From: Anaerolineales bacterium
GTDB lineage: Bacteria > Chloroflexota > Anaerolineae > Anaerolineales > Villigracilaceae
Assembly (NCBI GenBank): GCA_025938055.1
Contig: JAICQC010000199.1
Location: 1 to 8,295, forward strand
Reading direction: 5' to 3'
DNA length: 8,295 nt
Positions 1 through 7,007 of this stretch are shown piece after piece. The first letter of the stretch is position 1. The number at the start of each line of letters is the position of its first letter. Both the position numbers and the translations under genes were made by a program. Below the pieces are notes generated by a model that saw only the letters and a list, made by a program, of their open reading frames with translations, was not told the DNA's origin and made no database searches.

Positions 1-479
1 CTATCGCTTGTCAAATCATCGAGTGTGCCTTCCTCCACAACCTGCCGAACGACTTGGGTCTCATTGATCTCGGACGGCGGTATCATCTCGGTGGCGTCGC
101 GATAGATAACTGTCTCGTTCGTGATGACAATTTCCACCTGGGGGCCTTGCTCGCCGCTTTGGTTGGTGATGGGACCGCCGCCAGTGCCCCCAGGACCTTC
201 GGATACAACAATACCGCCTCCACCCATTTCCGTGGAAAAGGTTTGGAGGACGATCGTATTGTCCGTGCGCTCGACGAATGTGCCTCTTGCTTCAGGTTCG
301 GTTTTTGGCAATTCTGGCGCAGGGGTCATATCAATCCTGATCGACACAGTGTTGCCGCCGCCCATGGGAAACAGGCCCAATGGGCCGACGCTGCCATTAA
401 GCAGCCGCCCGCCGACGAAGGCAGCAGCAGCCACAACAATGATTCCAAGGGTGAAAATGATGTAAAGCTTGTTTTTCAT
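1..479 (-). CDS. Membrane-anchored accessory protein of the MacAB-like operon (3' end beyond the window)
   Basis: The reading frame is open from the ATG at 477-479 to the window edge: 159 codons, no stop, so the C-terminus is missing. Residues 5-22 form one hydrophobic segment after a KNK start, which suggests a signal anchor or uncleaved signal peptide and an extracytoplasmic body. Residues 64-82 (RGTFVERTDNTIVLQT) and 115-128 (VEIVITNETVIYRD) look like paired beta-strand stretches, as in small DUF5666-like beta-barrel domains. They are separated by a glycine-rich linker (about 85-112, with GGGG and GGTGGG). The family match is a tentative impression, not a recognised signature. A Shine-Dalgarno AAAGGAA lies just before the ATG. 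The gene follows the permease gene across a 58-nt gap holding a strong hairpin, so it is probably the fourth gene of the operon. Function unknown; a role in modulating or assisting the exporter is inference. Confidence 0.75.
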   Translation of the reverse strand, partial: MKNKLYIIFTLGIIVVAAAAFVGGRLLNGSVGPLGLFPMGGGNTVSIRIDMTPAPELPKTEPEARGTFVERTDNTIVLQTFSTEMGGGGIVVSEGPGGTGGGPITNQSGEQGPQVEIVITNETVIYRDATEMIPPSEINETQVVRQVVEEGTLDDLTSD

Positions 480-497
480 AGTTTTCCTTTATTTGTC

Positions 498-537
498 GTT
501 CATATAGGTGCAGACAGCCGTCTGCACCTATATGAAC
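498..537 (-). repeat. Perfect 18-bp inverted repeat (intercistronic hairpin)
   Basis: The arms GTTCATATAGGTGCAGAC (498-515) and GTCTGCACCTATATGAAC (520-537) are exact reverse complements around a 4-nt AGCC loop. On the transcribed (minus) strand the stem begins at the base after the permease stop codon (538-540) and ends 18 nt before the downstream ATG. No U-run follows on the minus strand, so it is not a canonical intrinsic terminator. It more likely acts as an intercistronic mRNA-stabilising, processing or attenuating hairpin, or is a dispersed repeat of REP type. The structure is certain; its function is inference. Confidence 0.9.
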
Positions 538-1830
538 CTATTCATAACGCAACGCCTCAATTGGATCGAGCTGCGAAGCGCGCATAGCGGGATAGAGACC
601 GAACACAATTCCAACCAGCAGCGCCACCCCAAAAGCCAGCGGGATACTGCCTGGCAACAGTAACGCCACGCCTTGATTTAATGCCGCCGCGAAGGGAATC
701 GTCAGGATGCCAATCACAATTCCAGCAAGTCCACCTCCGGCGCTGATGAAGACTGCCTCCAACAGGAACTGTGACACAATATCGCGCTGCTTCGCGCCGA
801 CGGCCAAGCGAACACCGATTTCGCGCGTCCGTTCCGTCACGCTAACCAACATCACATTCATGATGCCAATTCCACCCACCGCCAGCGAGACGGTTGCCAT
901 TGCTGCCAGCAGAAGGGAAAATGTCTGTGCTGCTTCTTGCTGTTGCCCGAGAATGTCGTTGCGGGTGAGCATATCGTAGTCATCTTGATAATTGCCCTCC
1001 GCATCTTGTTCGATCTGGTGTTTCTCACGGAGATAAGCAGCGATCTGTTCCTTGGCTTCCTCAATGCGATTCGCATCAGTGACGTGAGCCACCATGTAAA
1101 CAGAAGGTTCTTCCTCATAAAGCAACTGGATCATTGCGCTGATTGGCATCAGCAATCCTTCATTGGGATCAGATTGATAACGATTTTGGATGTCGGTACT
1201 TTCCAATTCATTCAGCACACCCACGACTGTACAGCGTTTACGATCCATCCAAATCGTCTCGCCGATGGGGTTATCCCCTGAGAAGAGATCAAACGCGGTC
1301 TGATAGCCAAGTACACAAACGGGGGCTCCTGCATACACCTCTTCGGTGGAGAACAAACGCCCTTCGCCAACGAAGTCGTCGGCTGTGAGGGCATCGCCGC
1401 CAGTCCATCCAACGGGTTGCACCTCGCCACTCGATGCAATTCCTTCCAATGCATCTGCTGTGGTTCCAATTGCGGAGATTTCGATCGAATTTTGTCCGAG
1501 GCGCACCTTGAGCGTTTTGGATACAGACATTTCCACACGTTCCACCAGCGGAATCATTGCCGCAATATCGAGACCTTCATCAAATGTCAGCATTTCTCCC
1601 ATTGGTTGCATTTCACCGTCCTGCATTTCAAAGCGCTGACCAATCTGGATCTGATTCGCCCCCAATGATTGAAACGTGGCATCTACCGCAGCGCGCGCTC
1701 CATTGCCAAGTGCCAGCATCGCAATTACGGATGCAACGCCAATGACCACGCCCAGCATCGTCAGCGCGGCGCGCAGCTTATTCGCGGAGACGCTTCTCAA
1801 GGCTGTTCGTAAAAGATCAGTGAGTGACAT
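538..1830 (-). CDS. MacB/FtsX-type ABC transporter permease
   Basis: A 430-residue permease of the MacB (type VII ABC, mechanotransmission) family, permease-only form without a fused ATPase. The first transmembrane helix is at about 22-42, preceded by the typical amphipathic start (LRTALRSVSANKLRAALTMLG). A large extracytoplasmic periplasmic-core-like domain covers about 43-300, followed by helices at about 304-330, 352-378 and 395-415. The FtsX-domain hallmarks are present: TERTREIGVRLAVGA (332-345) and the C-terminal YPAMRASQLDPIEALRYE. The family couples ATP hydrolysis in the cytoplasm to movement of the outer domain and exports peptides, antibiotics or lipoproteins. The substrate here cannot be told. 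The ATG lies 14 nt inside the end of the ATPase gene with GGAAGG 8 nt upstream (1839-1844), so translation is probably coupled. Length and motifs look intact. Confidence 0.95.
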   Translation of the reverse strand: MSLTDLLRTALRSVSANKLRAALTMLGVVIGVASVIAMLALGNGARAAVDATFQSLGANQIQIGQRFEMQDGEMQPMGEMLTFDEGLDIAAMIPLVERVEMSVSKTLKVRLGQNSIEISAIGTTADALEGIASSGEVQPVGWTGGDALTADDFVGEGRLFSTEEVYAGAPVCVLGYQTAFDLFSGDNPIGETIWMDRKRCTVVGVLNELESTDIQNRYQSDPNEGLLMPISAMIQLLYEEEPSVYMVAHVTDANRIEEAKEQIAAYLREKHQIEQDAEGNYQDDYDMLTRNDILGQQQEAAQTFSLLLAAMATVSLAVGGIGIMNVMLVSVTERTREIGVRLAVGAKQRDIVSQFLLEAVFISAGGGLAGIVIGILTIPFAAALNQGVALLLPGSIPLAFGVALLVGIVFGLYPAMRASQLDPIEALRYE

Positions 1831-2518
1831 GACGCTCGCCTTCCATCAGAAAGCCGTCGCGCATCGTATAAATACGGCTGGCGTAACGAGCCACGTTCAT
1901 GTCATGCGTAACCATGACAATCGTGCTACCTTCATCATTCAGTTCCTTCAACAAGTGCATGATTTCCGCGCCTGTATTGCTGTCGAGGTTGCCGGTAGGT
2001 TCGTCAGCCAGGATGACAGCAGGTTGTGTAACCAAGGCACGCGCGATCGCCACGCGTTGACGTTCTCCCCCCGATAATTCAGTCGGATGATGTTCCATTC
2101 GATGATCCAAGCTGACACGCGAAAGCGCCTCACGTGCACGAGCCAATTGAGCCTGATGCCCGAACTGTCCGTCGCGATAAGCTAGAGGAAGAGCTACATT
2201 CTCCCAAGCAGAACAGCGCGGTAGAAGGTTGAAGTTTTGGAAAATAAATCCAATCCGTCTGCCGCGTAGATCAGCCAACTCGTCGCGGCCCAATGAGGAG
2301 GCGGGTCTCTCCTCCAACCAATACTCACCGGATGTAGGTCGGTCCAACAGCCCAATGACATTCAGCAGTGTAGACTTTCCACTGCCTGACGCGCCCATCA
2401 GTGCAATAAATTCACCCGCATGCACGGTTAAGTTCGCTTCACGTAAGGCCGTAACGACTGCCTTGCCCATCGAATACGTGCGAGTAATCTTTTCCGTCTG
2501 AATGACAGCAGTACTCAT
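1817..2518 (-). CDS. MacB/LolD-type ABC transporter ATP-binding protein
   Basis: A 233-residue nucleotide-binding subunit with every catalytic motif: Walker [10 protein letters not shown] (42-50), Q-loop glutamine 94 in [10 protein letters not shown], signature LSGGERQ (148-154), Walker B VILADE (168-173, Asp172/Glu173), D-loop NLDS and H-loop His205. FQNFNLLP and the DEPTGNLDS stretch are typical of the MacB/LolD/FtsE group. The frame is open for 55 further codons upstream, but these overlap the fusion-protein gene and resemble no ABC N-terminus. The ATG at 2516-2518 begins the normal family start ([18 protein letters not shown]) and overlaps the preceding TGA in an ATGA arrangement (2515-2518), indicating translational coupling. 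It should energise the downstream permease. Confidence 0.96.
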   Translation of the reverse strand: MSTAVIQTEKITRTYSMGKAVVTALREANLTVHAGEFIALMGASGSGKSTLLNVIGLLDRPTSGEYWLEERPASSLGRDELADLRGRRIGFIFQNFNLLPRCSAWENVALPLAYRDGQFGHQAQLARAREALSRVSLDHRMEHHPTELSGGERQRVAIARALVTQPAVILADEPTGNLDSNTGAEIMHLLKELNDEGSTIVMVTHDMNVARYASRIYTMRDGFLMEGERHVTH

Positions 2519-3696
2519 CGCGTAACGACCTGCTCGCCTTCCGTCAAGCCAGAGGCGACCTCGACGTATGTATCCCCGCGCAACCCAAGGGTAATTTCTT
2601 TTGTCTGGCTTTCTACACCGTCCCAAACTCTGACGGTTGTTGTATCCGCGCCAGATGCCCGTACGATCGCCCGCGGCAAACACAATACGCCTTCGTGTTT
2701 TGCAATTGTGATGGCCGTGTCCGAAGTCATTCCATCTGCAAGGCCGTCGGGCACTTCATCGAGCGAAATATAGATGTTATACAATGGGCGATCCCCTTCA
2801 ATTCGCTGGGGAATGATGCGCTCCACCTTTCCCTGAACGGTTACGTCTGGGCGGGCATCGAAAAAGACTTCTACTCGTTGCCCAGGCGAGATCAGCGGGT
2901 AGTCTTCCTCTGTCACATTCGCGATGACTTCCAATGCCTTGGGGTCGCCAATCGTAAACAAGACGGTTTCCGCAGGATAGGTTTGCCCAGCTTGCGCAGA
3001 GACCTCGAACACAATTCCGTTAAAAGGAGCCCTGATCTCCAAGCTTTCCAGCACCGCTTTCGCGGCATCATACTTCGCCTGTGCAAGCGCAAGCTCAGAA
3101 TCGACAGCCACAATCTCATTTTCTGTTGGATTGCTCATATACCAATTTAGCCTTGACTCCAACTGTTTTAGATTTTCCTTGGCCGTCGCGAGACCCGCCA
3201 GCAACTGAGATCGAACCATTGGGTCTTCCGCGGTTTTCGCTGCACCCTCCAGGTCCTTGACAGATTCCTTCGCTGCTCTGACCTGTCTTCGCAAATCTTT
3301 GATGAAATCATCGGTTGCCCGCGGATAGTCAAGTGAAGTCCGCCTTCTTTGAAGTTTTTCCAACTCCTCCTGCGCTTCAAGCAAATCAAGTTGCGCCTGT
3401 GTTGTCGTCACAGGGTCCAGTTCTGCCAGAATTTCTCCAGCCTTCACGGCGTCTCCCACTCGAACATTCACCGTCGAAAGTCGGCCCTCTGTGGGCATGT
3501 TGACCTCGGCTTGATTAACATTGACAAGATTTCCTGGCGCTGTGACCGTTTGTTCGACATCACAAGTTGTCACAGAGATTGTTTGCGGGGCAGGTGTGGG
3601 GGTAGGCGTATTGGTCGTCGCAAATCCAAAGTAGCCTGCTGTAGAAATGACCAGAATGCACACTACTGAAAATAGAACAATCGCGCGTTTGCTCAC
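2515..3696 (-). CDS. HlyD/MacA-like membrane-fusion (efflux adaptor) protein
   Basis: A 393-residue adaptor of the HlyD/MacA family, first gene of the exporter operon. Residues 5-24 form a signal anchor, followed by a TNTPTPTPAP linker. The first lipoyl half is at about 68-95 (EGRLSTVNVRVGDAVKAGEI), then a charged helical hairpin (about 97-220) predicted as coiled coil. The second lipoyl half starts at IRAPFNGIVFEVSAQAGQ (221-238), then a beta-barrel domain (about 255-335) and a membrane-proximal domain ending [14 protein letters not shown]. The start is GTG (3694-3696), supported by a GGGAG Shine-Dalgarno 7 nt upstream (3704-3708). Such adaptors normally bridge the transporter to an outer-membrane TolC channel; none is visible here, and in a single-membrane cell the adaptor would act at the envelope only. 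Substrate unknown. Confidence 0.93.
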   Translation of the reverse strand: MSKRAIVLFSVVCILVISTAGYFGFATTNTPTPTPAPQTISVTTCDVEQTVTAPGNLVNVNQAEVNMPTEGRLSTVNVRVGDAVKAGEILAELDPVTTTQAQLDLLEAQEELEKLQRRRTSLDYPRATDDFIKDLRRQVRAAKESVKDLEGAAKTAEDPMVRSQLLAGLATAKENLKQLESRLNWYMSNPTENEIVAVDSELALAQAKYDAAKAVLESLEIRAPFNGIVFEVSAQAGQTYPAETVLFTIGDPKALEVIANVTEEDYPLISPGQRVEVFFDARPDVTVQGKVERIIPQRIEGDRPLYNIYISLDEVPDGLADGMTSDTAITIAKHEGVLCLPRAIVRASGADTTTVRVWDGVESQTKEITLGLRGDTYVEVASGLTEGEQVVTR

Positions 3697-3859
3697 GGTG
3701 AAACTCCCAAGAAAAATTCAGACAAGGGTTTGCCTTGTCTCAGAGTATAGACGTGTGAGGTTTCAACCGGATTATGATGTGATTAAGATTTCGTAACCAC
3801 CCTTTTCCCTTAATAAGACTTTGCGTGCTTAGCGAGCCTGGCGGTTCAAAATCTGAAAG
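3697..3859 (-). promoter_or_regulatory. Upstream region of the efflux operon with candidate promoter
   Basis: This 163-nt gap separates the response-regulator stop from the fusion-protein GTG and is the only sizeable non-coding space upstream of the operon. On the minus strand there are two candidate -10 boxes. CATAAT (3771-3776) has a poor TGGTTA at -35 spacing (3794-3799). TATACT (3744-3749) has no -35 at the right distance; a TTGAAA is only 11 nt away. An A+T-rich stretch at 3771-3820 has two similar words, TCTTATTAAG and TCTTAATC, about 30 nt apart, which could be regulator sites. Weak -35 boxes would fit an activated promoter. All of this is read by eye. Confidence 0.35.
3720..3740 (-). 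repeat. 8-bp inverted repeat in the operon leader
   Basis: AGACAAGG (3720-3727) and CCTTGTCT (3733-3740) are perfect complements around a 5-nt spacer. The element lies between the candidate promoters and the Shine-Dalgarno of the fusion-protein gene. It could be a 5'-leader hairpin or a dimeric operator. The repeat is directly visible; its role is inference. Confidence 0.6.
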
Positions 3860-4555
3860 TTACTTTGCCATGCGATAACCAATCCCAGGCACGGTCAGGA
3901 TCAGGGAGGGCCGGTCAGGTCTCAGCTCGATCTTTTCTCTCAAACGGCGGATGTGCACATTGACGGTCTTCTCGCTGTCAATATCGGGCGCGTACCCCCA
4001 AACAGCTTCCACGATCTGTGCACGAGTCAATGCCTGACCGCGGTGCCGCGCCAGATAGTTCAAGAGACGAAACTCGGTGGGCGTCAGATTGATGGGTTCA
4101 TCTCCGCGTCGCACCTGTGCAGTCGCCTGCTCGAGCACCAGGTCGTTGATCACCACTGTCGCTGACTCGGCTGAAGAATAATCACCGTAGGCACGCCGCA
4201 GTTGCGCGCGCACTCTGGACACCAGCTCTCGCAGGCTGAACGGCTTGGTCATGTAATCGTCAGCGCCCATCTCCAAACCTAGGACCTTGTCCAGTTCATC
4301 GCGCTGCGCGGTCAGCATGATAATGGGCTGGTGCAATCCAAAGCTTCGCATCTGGCGGCAGAAGTCGAAACCCGAACCGTCGGGTAAACGGATATCCAGA
4401 AGGATCAAATGAGGAGAGTTCTTTTGCGCATACTCTACCCCGCTCGAACCTGTTTTACGCAACTCAGCGCTGAAACCGTGCTGCCTGAACCCGTCCAGCA
4501 GACTTTGCCCGATGGCTGGATCATCCTCGATGACAAGAATTCGATGAGACTCCAT
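3860..4555 (-). CDS. OmpR/PhoB-family response regulator
   Basis: A 231-residue two-component regulator. The receiver domain (about 4-118) has the acidic pair Asp11/Asp12, phosphoacceptor Asp54 in LLDIRLPDG, Thr82 in MLTAQ and Lys104 in TKPF. The C-terminal winged-helix DNA-binding domain (about 133-230) carries LTPTEFRLLNYLARHRGQ, the recognition-helix region SEKTVNVHIRRLREKIE and the ending GIGYRM. All phosphorylation residues are present, so it should be switchable. The frame could begin at a TTG (4598-4600), but the ATG at 4553-4555 gives the normal family start (ESHRILVIEDD), with AGGA just before it and TATAAT 10 nt upstream. It begins 50 nt after the pabBC stop and ends 163 nt before the efflux operon, same strand. 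No histidine kinase is in the window. Control of the efflux operon is inferred from position. Confidence 0.95.
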   Translation of the reverse strand: MESHRILVIEDDPAIGQSLLDGFRQHGFSAELRKTGSSGVEYAQKNSPHLILLDIRLPDGSGFDFCRQMRSFGLHQPIIMLTAQRDELDKVLGLEMGADDYMTKPFSLRELVSRVRAQLRRAYGDYSSAESATVVINDLVLEQATAQVRRGDEPINLTPTEFRLLNYLARHRGQALTRAQIVEAVWGYAPDIDSEKTVNVHIRRLREKIELRPDRPSLILTVPGIGYRMAK

Positions 4556-4565
4556 GTGTCCTGGA

Positions 4566-4571
4566 ATTATA
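4566..4571 (-). promoter_or_regulatory. Candidate -10 box of the response-regulator gene
   Basis: TATAAT on the minus strand ends 10 nt before the ATG at 4555. Transcription starting 6-7 nt downstream would give a leader of only about 4 nt, too short to keep the whole AGGA ribosome site. No convincing -35 box is seen; the 17-nt position holds CCGCTG. The gene might also be read through from pabBC. Confidence 0.45.
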
Positions 4572-4605
4572 GTATGTCCTGTATAAAACAGCGGAAGCAA
4601 GCAGA

Positions 4606-6360
4606 TCAGATACTCTCGCGGCAGAGCTCAACCTGTTCCCATTTGCGGATGGAGTTGACCCTGAATATCTTTCCGCATTCTCCCAACTGTTCGATACGAA
4701 GCACTCGTTCTTCGACCTGGCCCGTTTCCAATAAATGAGCGCGGAATGTCCCGGGCAGTACCCCGCACGATATTGGCGGTGTGACCAACTTCCCACCCAG
4801 TTCGACAACCAGATTGCCTATCGTAAATTCGGTCAGTTCCCAATTCTCATTGTATAGCAGAACGTCATCGAATTCCTCCAAGCCTGTTCGCGCGGCTTTG
4901 TAGACATCTCGCCGCGTGGTCTTATGGAAGAGAAAAGGGTTGTCGGAATCCAGTGCTTCTCTGGCAAGGCAAGCCTTCAATGATTCTGCACTTTCTGCCA
5001 ATGCGAAGGGACGAATCTCAGAGTCCAAGCTCCCGGTCTGATCGAGCAGGATCCGGACTCGCTGTGGCGCATGAAACCCGGAAGAGATATGGTCAATATA
5101 CTTTTTGAGTTTTTCTCTTGTAATCTGGATATCAAAATAAGCAGCTGAATCCAGCATGCGCGCCAGATGCCTTTCGAGGAGAAAGAAATTCTCCTCTGGC
5201 GTCCAGAGCATGGTTTCTAGCAGGGAAAATGGACGAGATTGTTCGTTCAGCAGACGTGCTTTGAGTAATGCTTCGGCATATTCTTCCGGGCTTGTGGAAT
5301 CCCAGACGATACCGCCTCCCACGCCATACTCTGCGCTTTGCTGCATCCGGTCGATCAGGGCAGTGCGTATGGCTACGTTGAATATTGCTTTTCGTTGCGG
5401 GGAGATATATCCAATGCTTCCCGTGTAAATCCTGCGCGGTGTGTTCTCCAGCTCTGCGATGATACTCATTGTGCTGACCTTCGGCGCGCCTGTAATAGAT
5501 GCACAGGGGAATAGGGCAGAAATGATCTCAGTGACGGAGGAGGATGTGTTTGCAGTAACCGTGGATGTCATTTGCCAGAGCGTCGGGTAGCGCTCCGTCT
5601 CGAACAATTGTGGGACAGAAACACTGCCAAGCTTGGCGATCCGCCCCAGGTCATTGCGGACCATGTCTACGATCATCACATTTTCGGCGCGGTTTTTTGC
5701 AGATTGTTTTAGCCACTCGGACTGCTCGCGGTCTTCCGCGTTCGTGCGGCCGCGCCGAGCTGTTCCCTTCATCGGGCGGCAGGTGATGGCACCGCCATCG
5801 AGCTGGAAGAATAACTCCGGCGATGCTGAGCAAATTGCATAGCGGTCCATATCCACATAGGCTGCGTGCTTATTCTGGTTGTGCGCCAATTGCAGGAAGA
5901 AATCCCACGGGGTACCTGTGAAGTTGCATTGCAGGCGCATGGTGTAGTTGACCTGGTAGGTCCGCCCATCTCCAATGCGCTCCCTAATTGCTGCAATCGC
6001 TGTATGATAGGTTTCCCGGTCCGTGGTTGGATGCCAGTCCAGATCTGCGTTTGGTCCCTCAGGTTTTGGCAATGTGATCATACGGGGCTTCGGGTAGAGA
6101 CCAAACCAGAGATATGGAAATCCGCTTCCCGCCCGGGTGGGAGCAGCCGAGTCGAATGCAGAGGCGGATTCGTAACTGAGGAACCCCGCGGCGTACCAGT
6201 GGTTCATCTCCACCAGGTGTTCAATTTCACGCAGGGCAGGCAAAACCTCCTCCAGTTTTTCTGCGATAATGATTTGCCGGGCAGCCGTAAAGTGCAGCCA
6301 GTTGCCATTTTCTCGCAGGAGGACATCGTTCGTTTTAATCGTCGTATTTGAATCGGGCAT
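4606..6360 (-). CDS. pabBC: Fused aminodeoxychorismate synthase component I / 4-amino-4-deoxychorismate lyase (PabB-PabC)
   Basis: A 584-residue cytoplasmic enzyme of p-aminobenzoate (folate) synthesis. Residues about 115-372 are the chorismate-binding domain: YQVNYT (135-140), SASPELFF (178-185), CRPMKGTARRG (194-204, Lys198 being the PabB-type PIKGT lysine), ENVMIVDMVRNDLGR (226-240), PCASITGAPK (285-294) and GGGIVWDS (348-355). Residues about 376-575 are a class IV PLP-aminotransferase-fold lyase: LLETM start, Lys480 in FHKTTRR as probable PLP lysine, ELTEFTIGNL (508-517) and GVLPGTFR (533-540). PabB aminates chorismate and PabC releases pyruvate, so the fusion joins consecutive steps. PabA, the glutamine amidotransferase that supplies ammonia, is not fused and not in the window. 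An in-frame TAA lies 15 nt upstream of the ATG and no Shine-Dalgarno is visible, so the start is well fixed. A PabB-type rather than TrpE or isochorismate role follows from the PIKGT lysine and the lyase domain. Confidence 0.95.
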   Translation of the reverse strand: MPDSNTTIKTNDVLLRENGNWLHFTAARQIIIAEKLEEVLPALREIEHLVEMNHWYAAGFLSYESASAFDSAAPTRAGSGFPYLWFGLYPKPRMITLPKPEGPNADLDWHPTTDRETYHTAIAAIRERIGDGRTYQVNYTMRLQCNFTGTPWDFFLQLAHNQNKHAAYVDMDRYAICSASPELFFQLDGGAITCRPMKGTARRGRTNAEDREQSEWLKQSAKNRAENVMIVDMVRNDLGRIAKLGSVSVPQLFETERYPTLWQMTSTVTANTSSSVTEIISALFPCASITGAPKVSTMSIIAELENTPRRIYTGSIGYISPQRKAIFNVAIRTALIDRMQQSAEYGVGGGIVWDSTSPEEYAEALLKARLLNEQSRPFSLLETMLWTPEENFFLLERHLARMLDSAAYFDIQITREKLKKYIDHISSGFHAPQRVRILLDQTGSLDSEIRPFALAESAESLKACLAREALDSDNPFLFHKTTRRDVYKAARTGLEEFDDVLLYNENWELTEFTIGNLVVELGGKLVTPPISCGVLPGTFRAHLLETGQVEERVLRIEQLGECGKIFRVNSIRKWEQVELCRESI

Positions 6361-6369
6361 CTTAATAGG

Positions 6370-6375
6370 GTATTA
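6370..6375 (-). promoter_or_regulatory. Candidate -10 box of pabBC (near-leaderless)
   Basis: TAATAC on the minus strand ends 9 nt before the pabBC ATG. The intervening bases CCTATTAAG contain no ribosome-binding sequence. An in-frame stop 15 nt upstream rules out an earlier start. No clear -35 box is visible. A transcript from here would have a leader of only about 2-4 nt. Confidence 0.4.
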
Positions 6376-6427
6376 CGTTCCAATTGCCGCTCAGTGCACG
6401 CAAGGTTATTGATGCCTGGAGAGCGAC

Positions 6428-6454
6428 TATAATTCTGCAAATTCGCCAAAGGAG
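6428..6454 (+). promoter_or_regulatory. -10 box and Shine-Dalgarno of the lipoprotein gene
   Basis: TATAAT (6428-6433) is followed by AAAGGAG (6448-6454), which sits 7 nt before the ATG at 6462. This gives a conventional leader of about 22 nt and fixes the start against the longer open frame beginning at 6384. The -35 region is weak. Confidence 0.6.
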
Positions 6455-6461
6455 CGCATCC

Positions 6462-6923
6462 ATGAAATATTATCGCATCTATCTTGTAATTGCTCTTCTC
6501 GTTCTTGCTTCCCTCGCCTGCCAGGCTCTTACAGGAAGCCCGGAGGAACCCTCGGGCGTGCCGCCTGCCGTTGAGAGTACAGATCCAGACGTGACCGAGC
6601 CGTCATCTACAGACGCCGATAATAGTAACACTGATGGTACGATTGACACTGAATTTCCTACGACGGCAGATGCCTACAACATTACGGATGTCAACGGAAC
6701 TCTTCTGTTTTACACGAAATTGTCTCTCGAGGAGACGATGGAATTCTATCGTGATGAATATGCAGCAAGAGGATACACCGAGCGCGAAATACTGACTGTT
6801 GTTTCAGATGGAACGTTCAGCATGGTCTTCGATGGTGACGCAAGTGGGAGCGCAGTTGTTATTCAGAGCGTTGACCTTGGTGATGGAAGCCGAACGGTTT
6901 CGATCCGGCTTGAAGATGTGTAG
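6462..6923 (+). CDS. Putative lipoprotein of unknown function
   Basis: A 153-residue secreted protein. Residues 1-19 form a signal peptide with hydrophobic core IYLVIALLVLASLA, followed by Cys20. The lipobox SLA-C departs from the usual L-A/S-G/A-C order but is plausible for lipid attachment. Residues 21-68 are a low-complexity acidic and Ser/Thr/Pro-rich linker with hardly any basic residues. The C-terminal module (about 70-153) looks folded: NGTLLFYTKLSLEETMEFYRDEYAARGY resembles the small domains of other bacterial lipoproteins in which a helix (FYRDEYAARGY) is followed by beta strands. I do not recognise a named family. The open frame extends upstream to 6384, but the Shine-Dalgarno and signal peptide place the start at 6462. 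It is divergent from pabBC and 84 nt upstream of the VanZ-like gene. Confidence 0.85.
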   Translation: MKYYRIYLVIALLVLASLACQALTGSPEEPSGVPPAVESTDPDVTEPSSTDADNSNTDGTIDTEFPTTADAYNITDVNGTLLFYTKLSLEETMEFYRDEYAARGYTEREILTVVSDGTFSMVFDGDASGSAVVIQSVDLGDGSRTVSIRLEDV

Positions 6924-7007
6924 CTGACGGAACGTACCGGGGAACCATTGCTTTGCCTGTGATGGCTTCGCATTTTGTAAATATATTACAATGGAAAGCA
7001 CTGAACT

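Noticed and set aside
54..587. Plus-strand open frame of 177 codons (and a 114-codon one at 121-465)
   Set aside because: Antisense to the accessory-protein gene and running through the hairpin into the permease gene; no ribosome site and no recognisable protein pattern, whereas the minus-strand frame has a Shine-Dalgarno and a membrane anchor.
2519..2683. 55-codon N-terminal extension of the ABC ATPase
   Set aside because: It lies wholly inside the fusion-protein gene, is rich in Arg and Gly unlike any ABC N-terminus, and the ATGA overlap gives a standard start at 2518.
2695..3150. Plus-strand open frame of 151 codons
   Set aside because: Antisense to the fusion-protein gene, which has continuous family motifs across this stretch; a shadow frame.
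3820..3859. Possible terminator after the response regulator
   Set aside because: The GCT/AGC pairing near 3827-3838 is too short to form a stable hairpin and no U-tract follows on the minus strand.
4556..4600. 15-codon upstream extension of the response regulator from a TTG codon
   Set aside because: No ribosome site before the TTG, and the extra residues do not fit the receiver-domain start; the region looks like the promoter instead.
5866..6351. Plus-strand open frame of 161 codons
   Set aside because: Antisense to the PabB domain; no start signals and no protein motif.
6924..7007. Possible terminator between the lipoprotein and VanZ-like genes
   Set aside because: Only 3-bp stems can be drawn (for example CGG...CCG near 6927-6939) and no T-run follows a stable stem.
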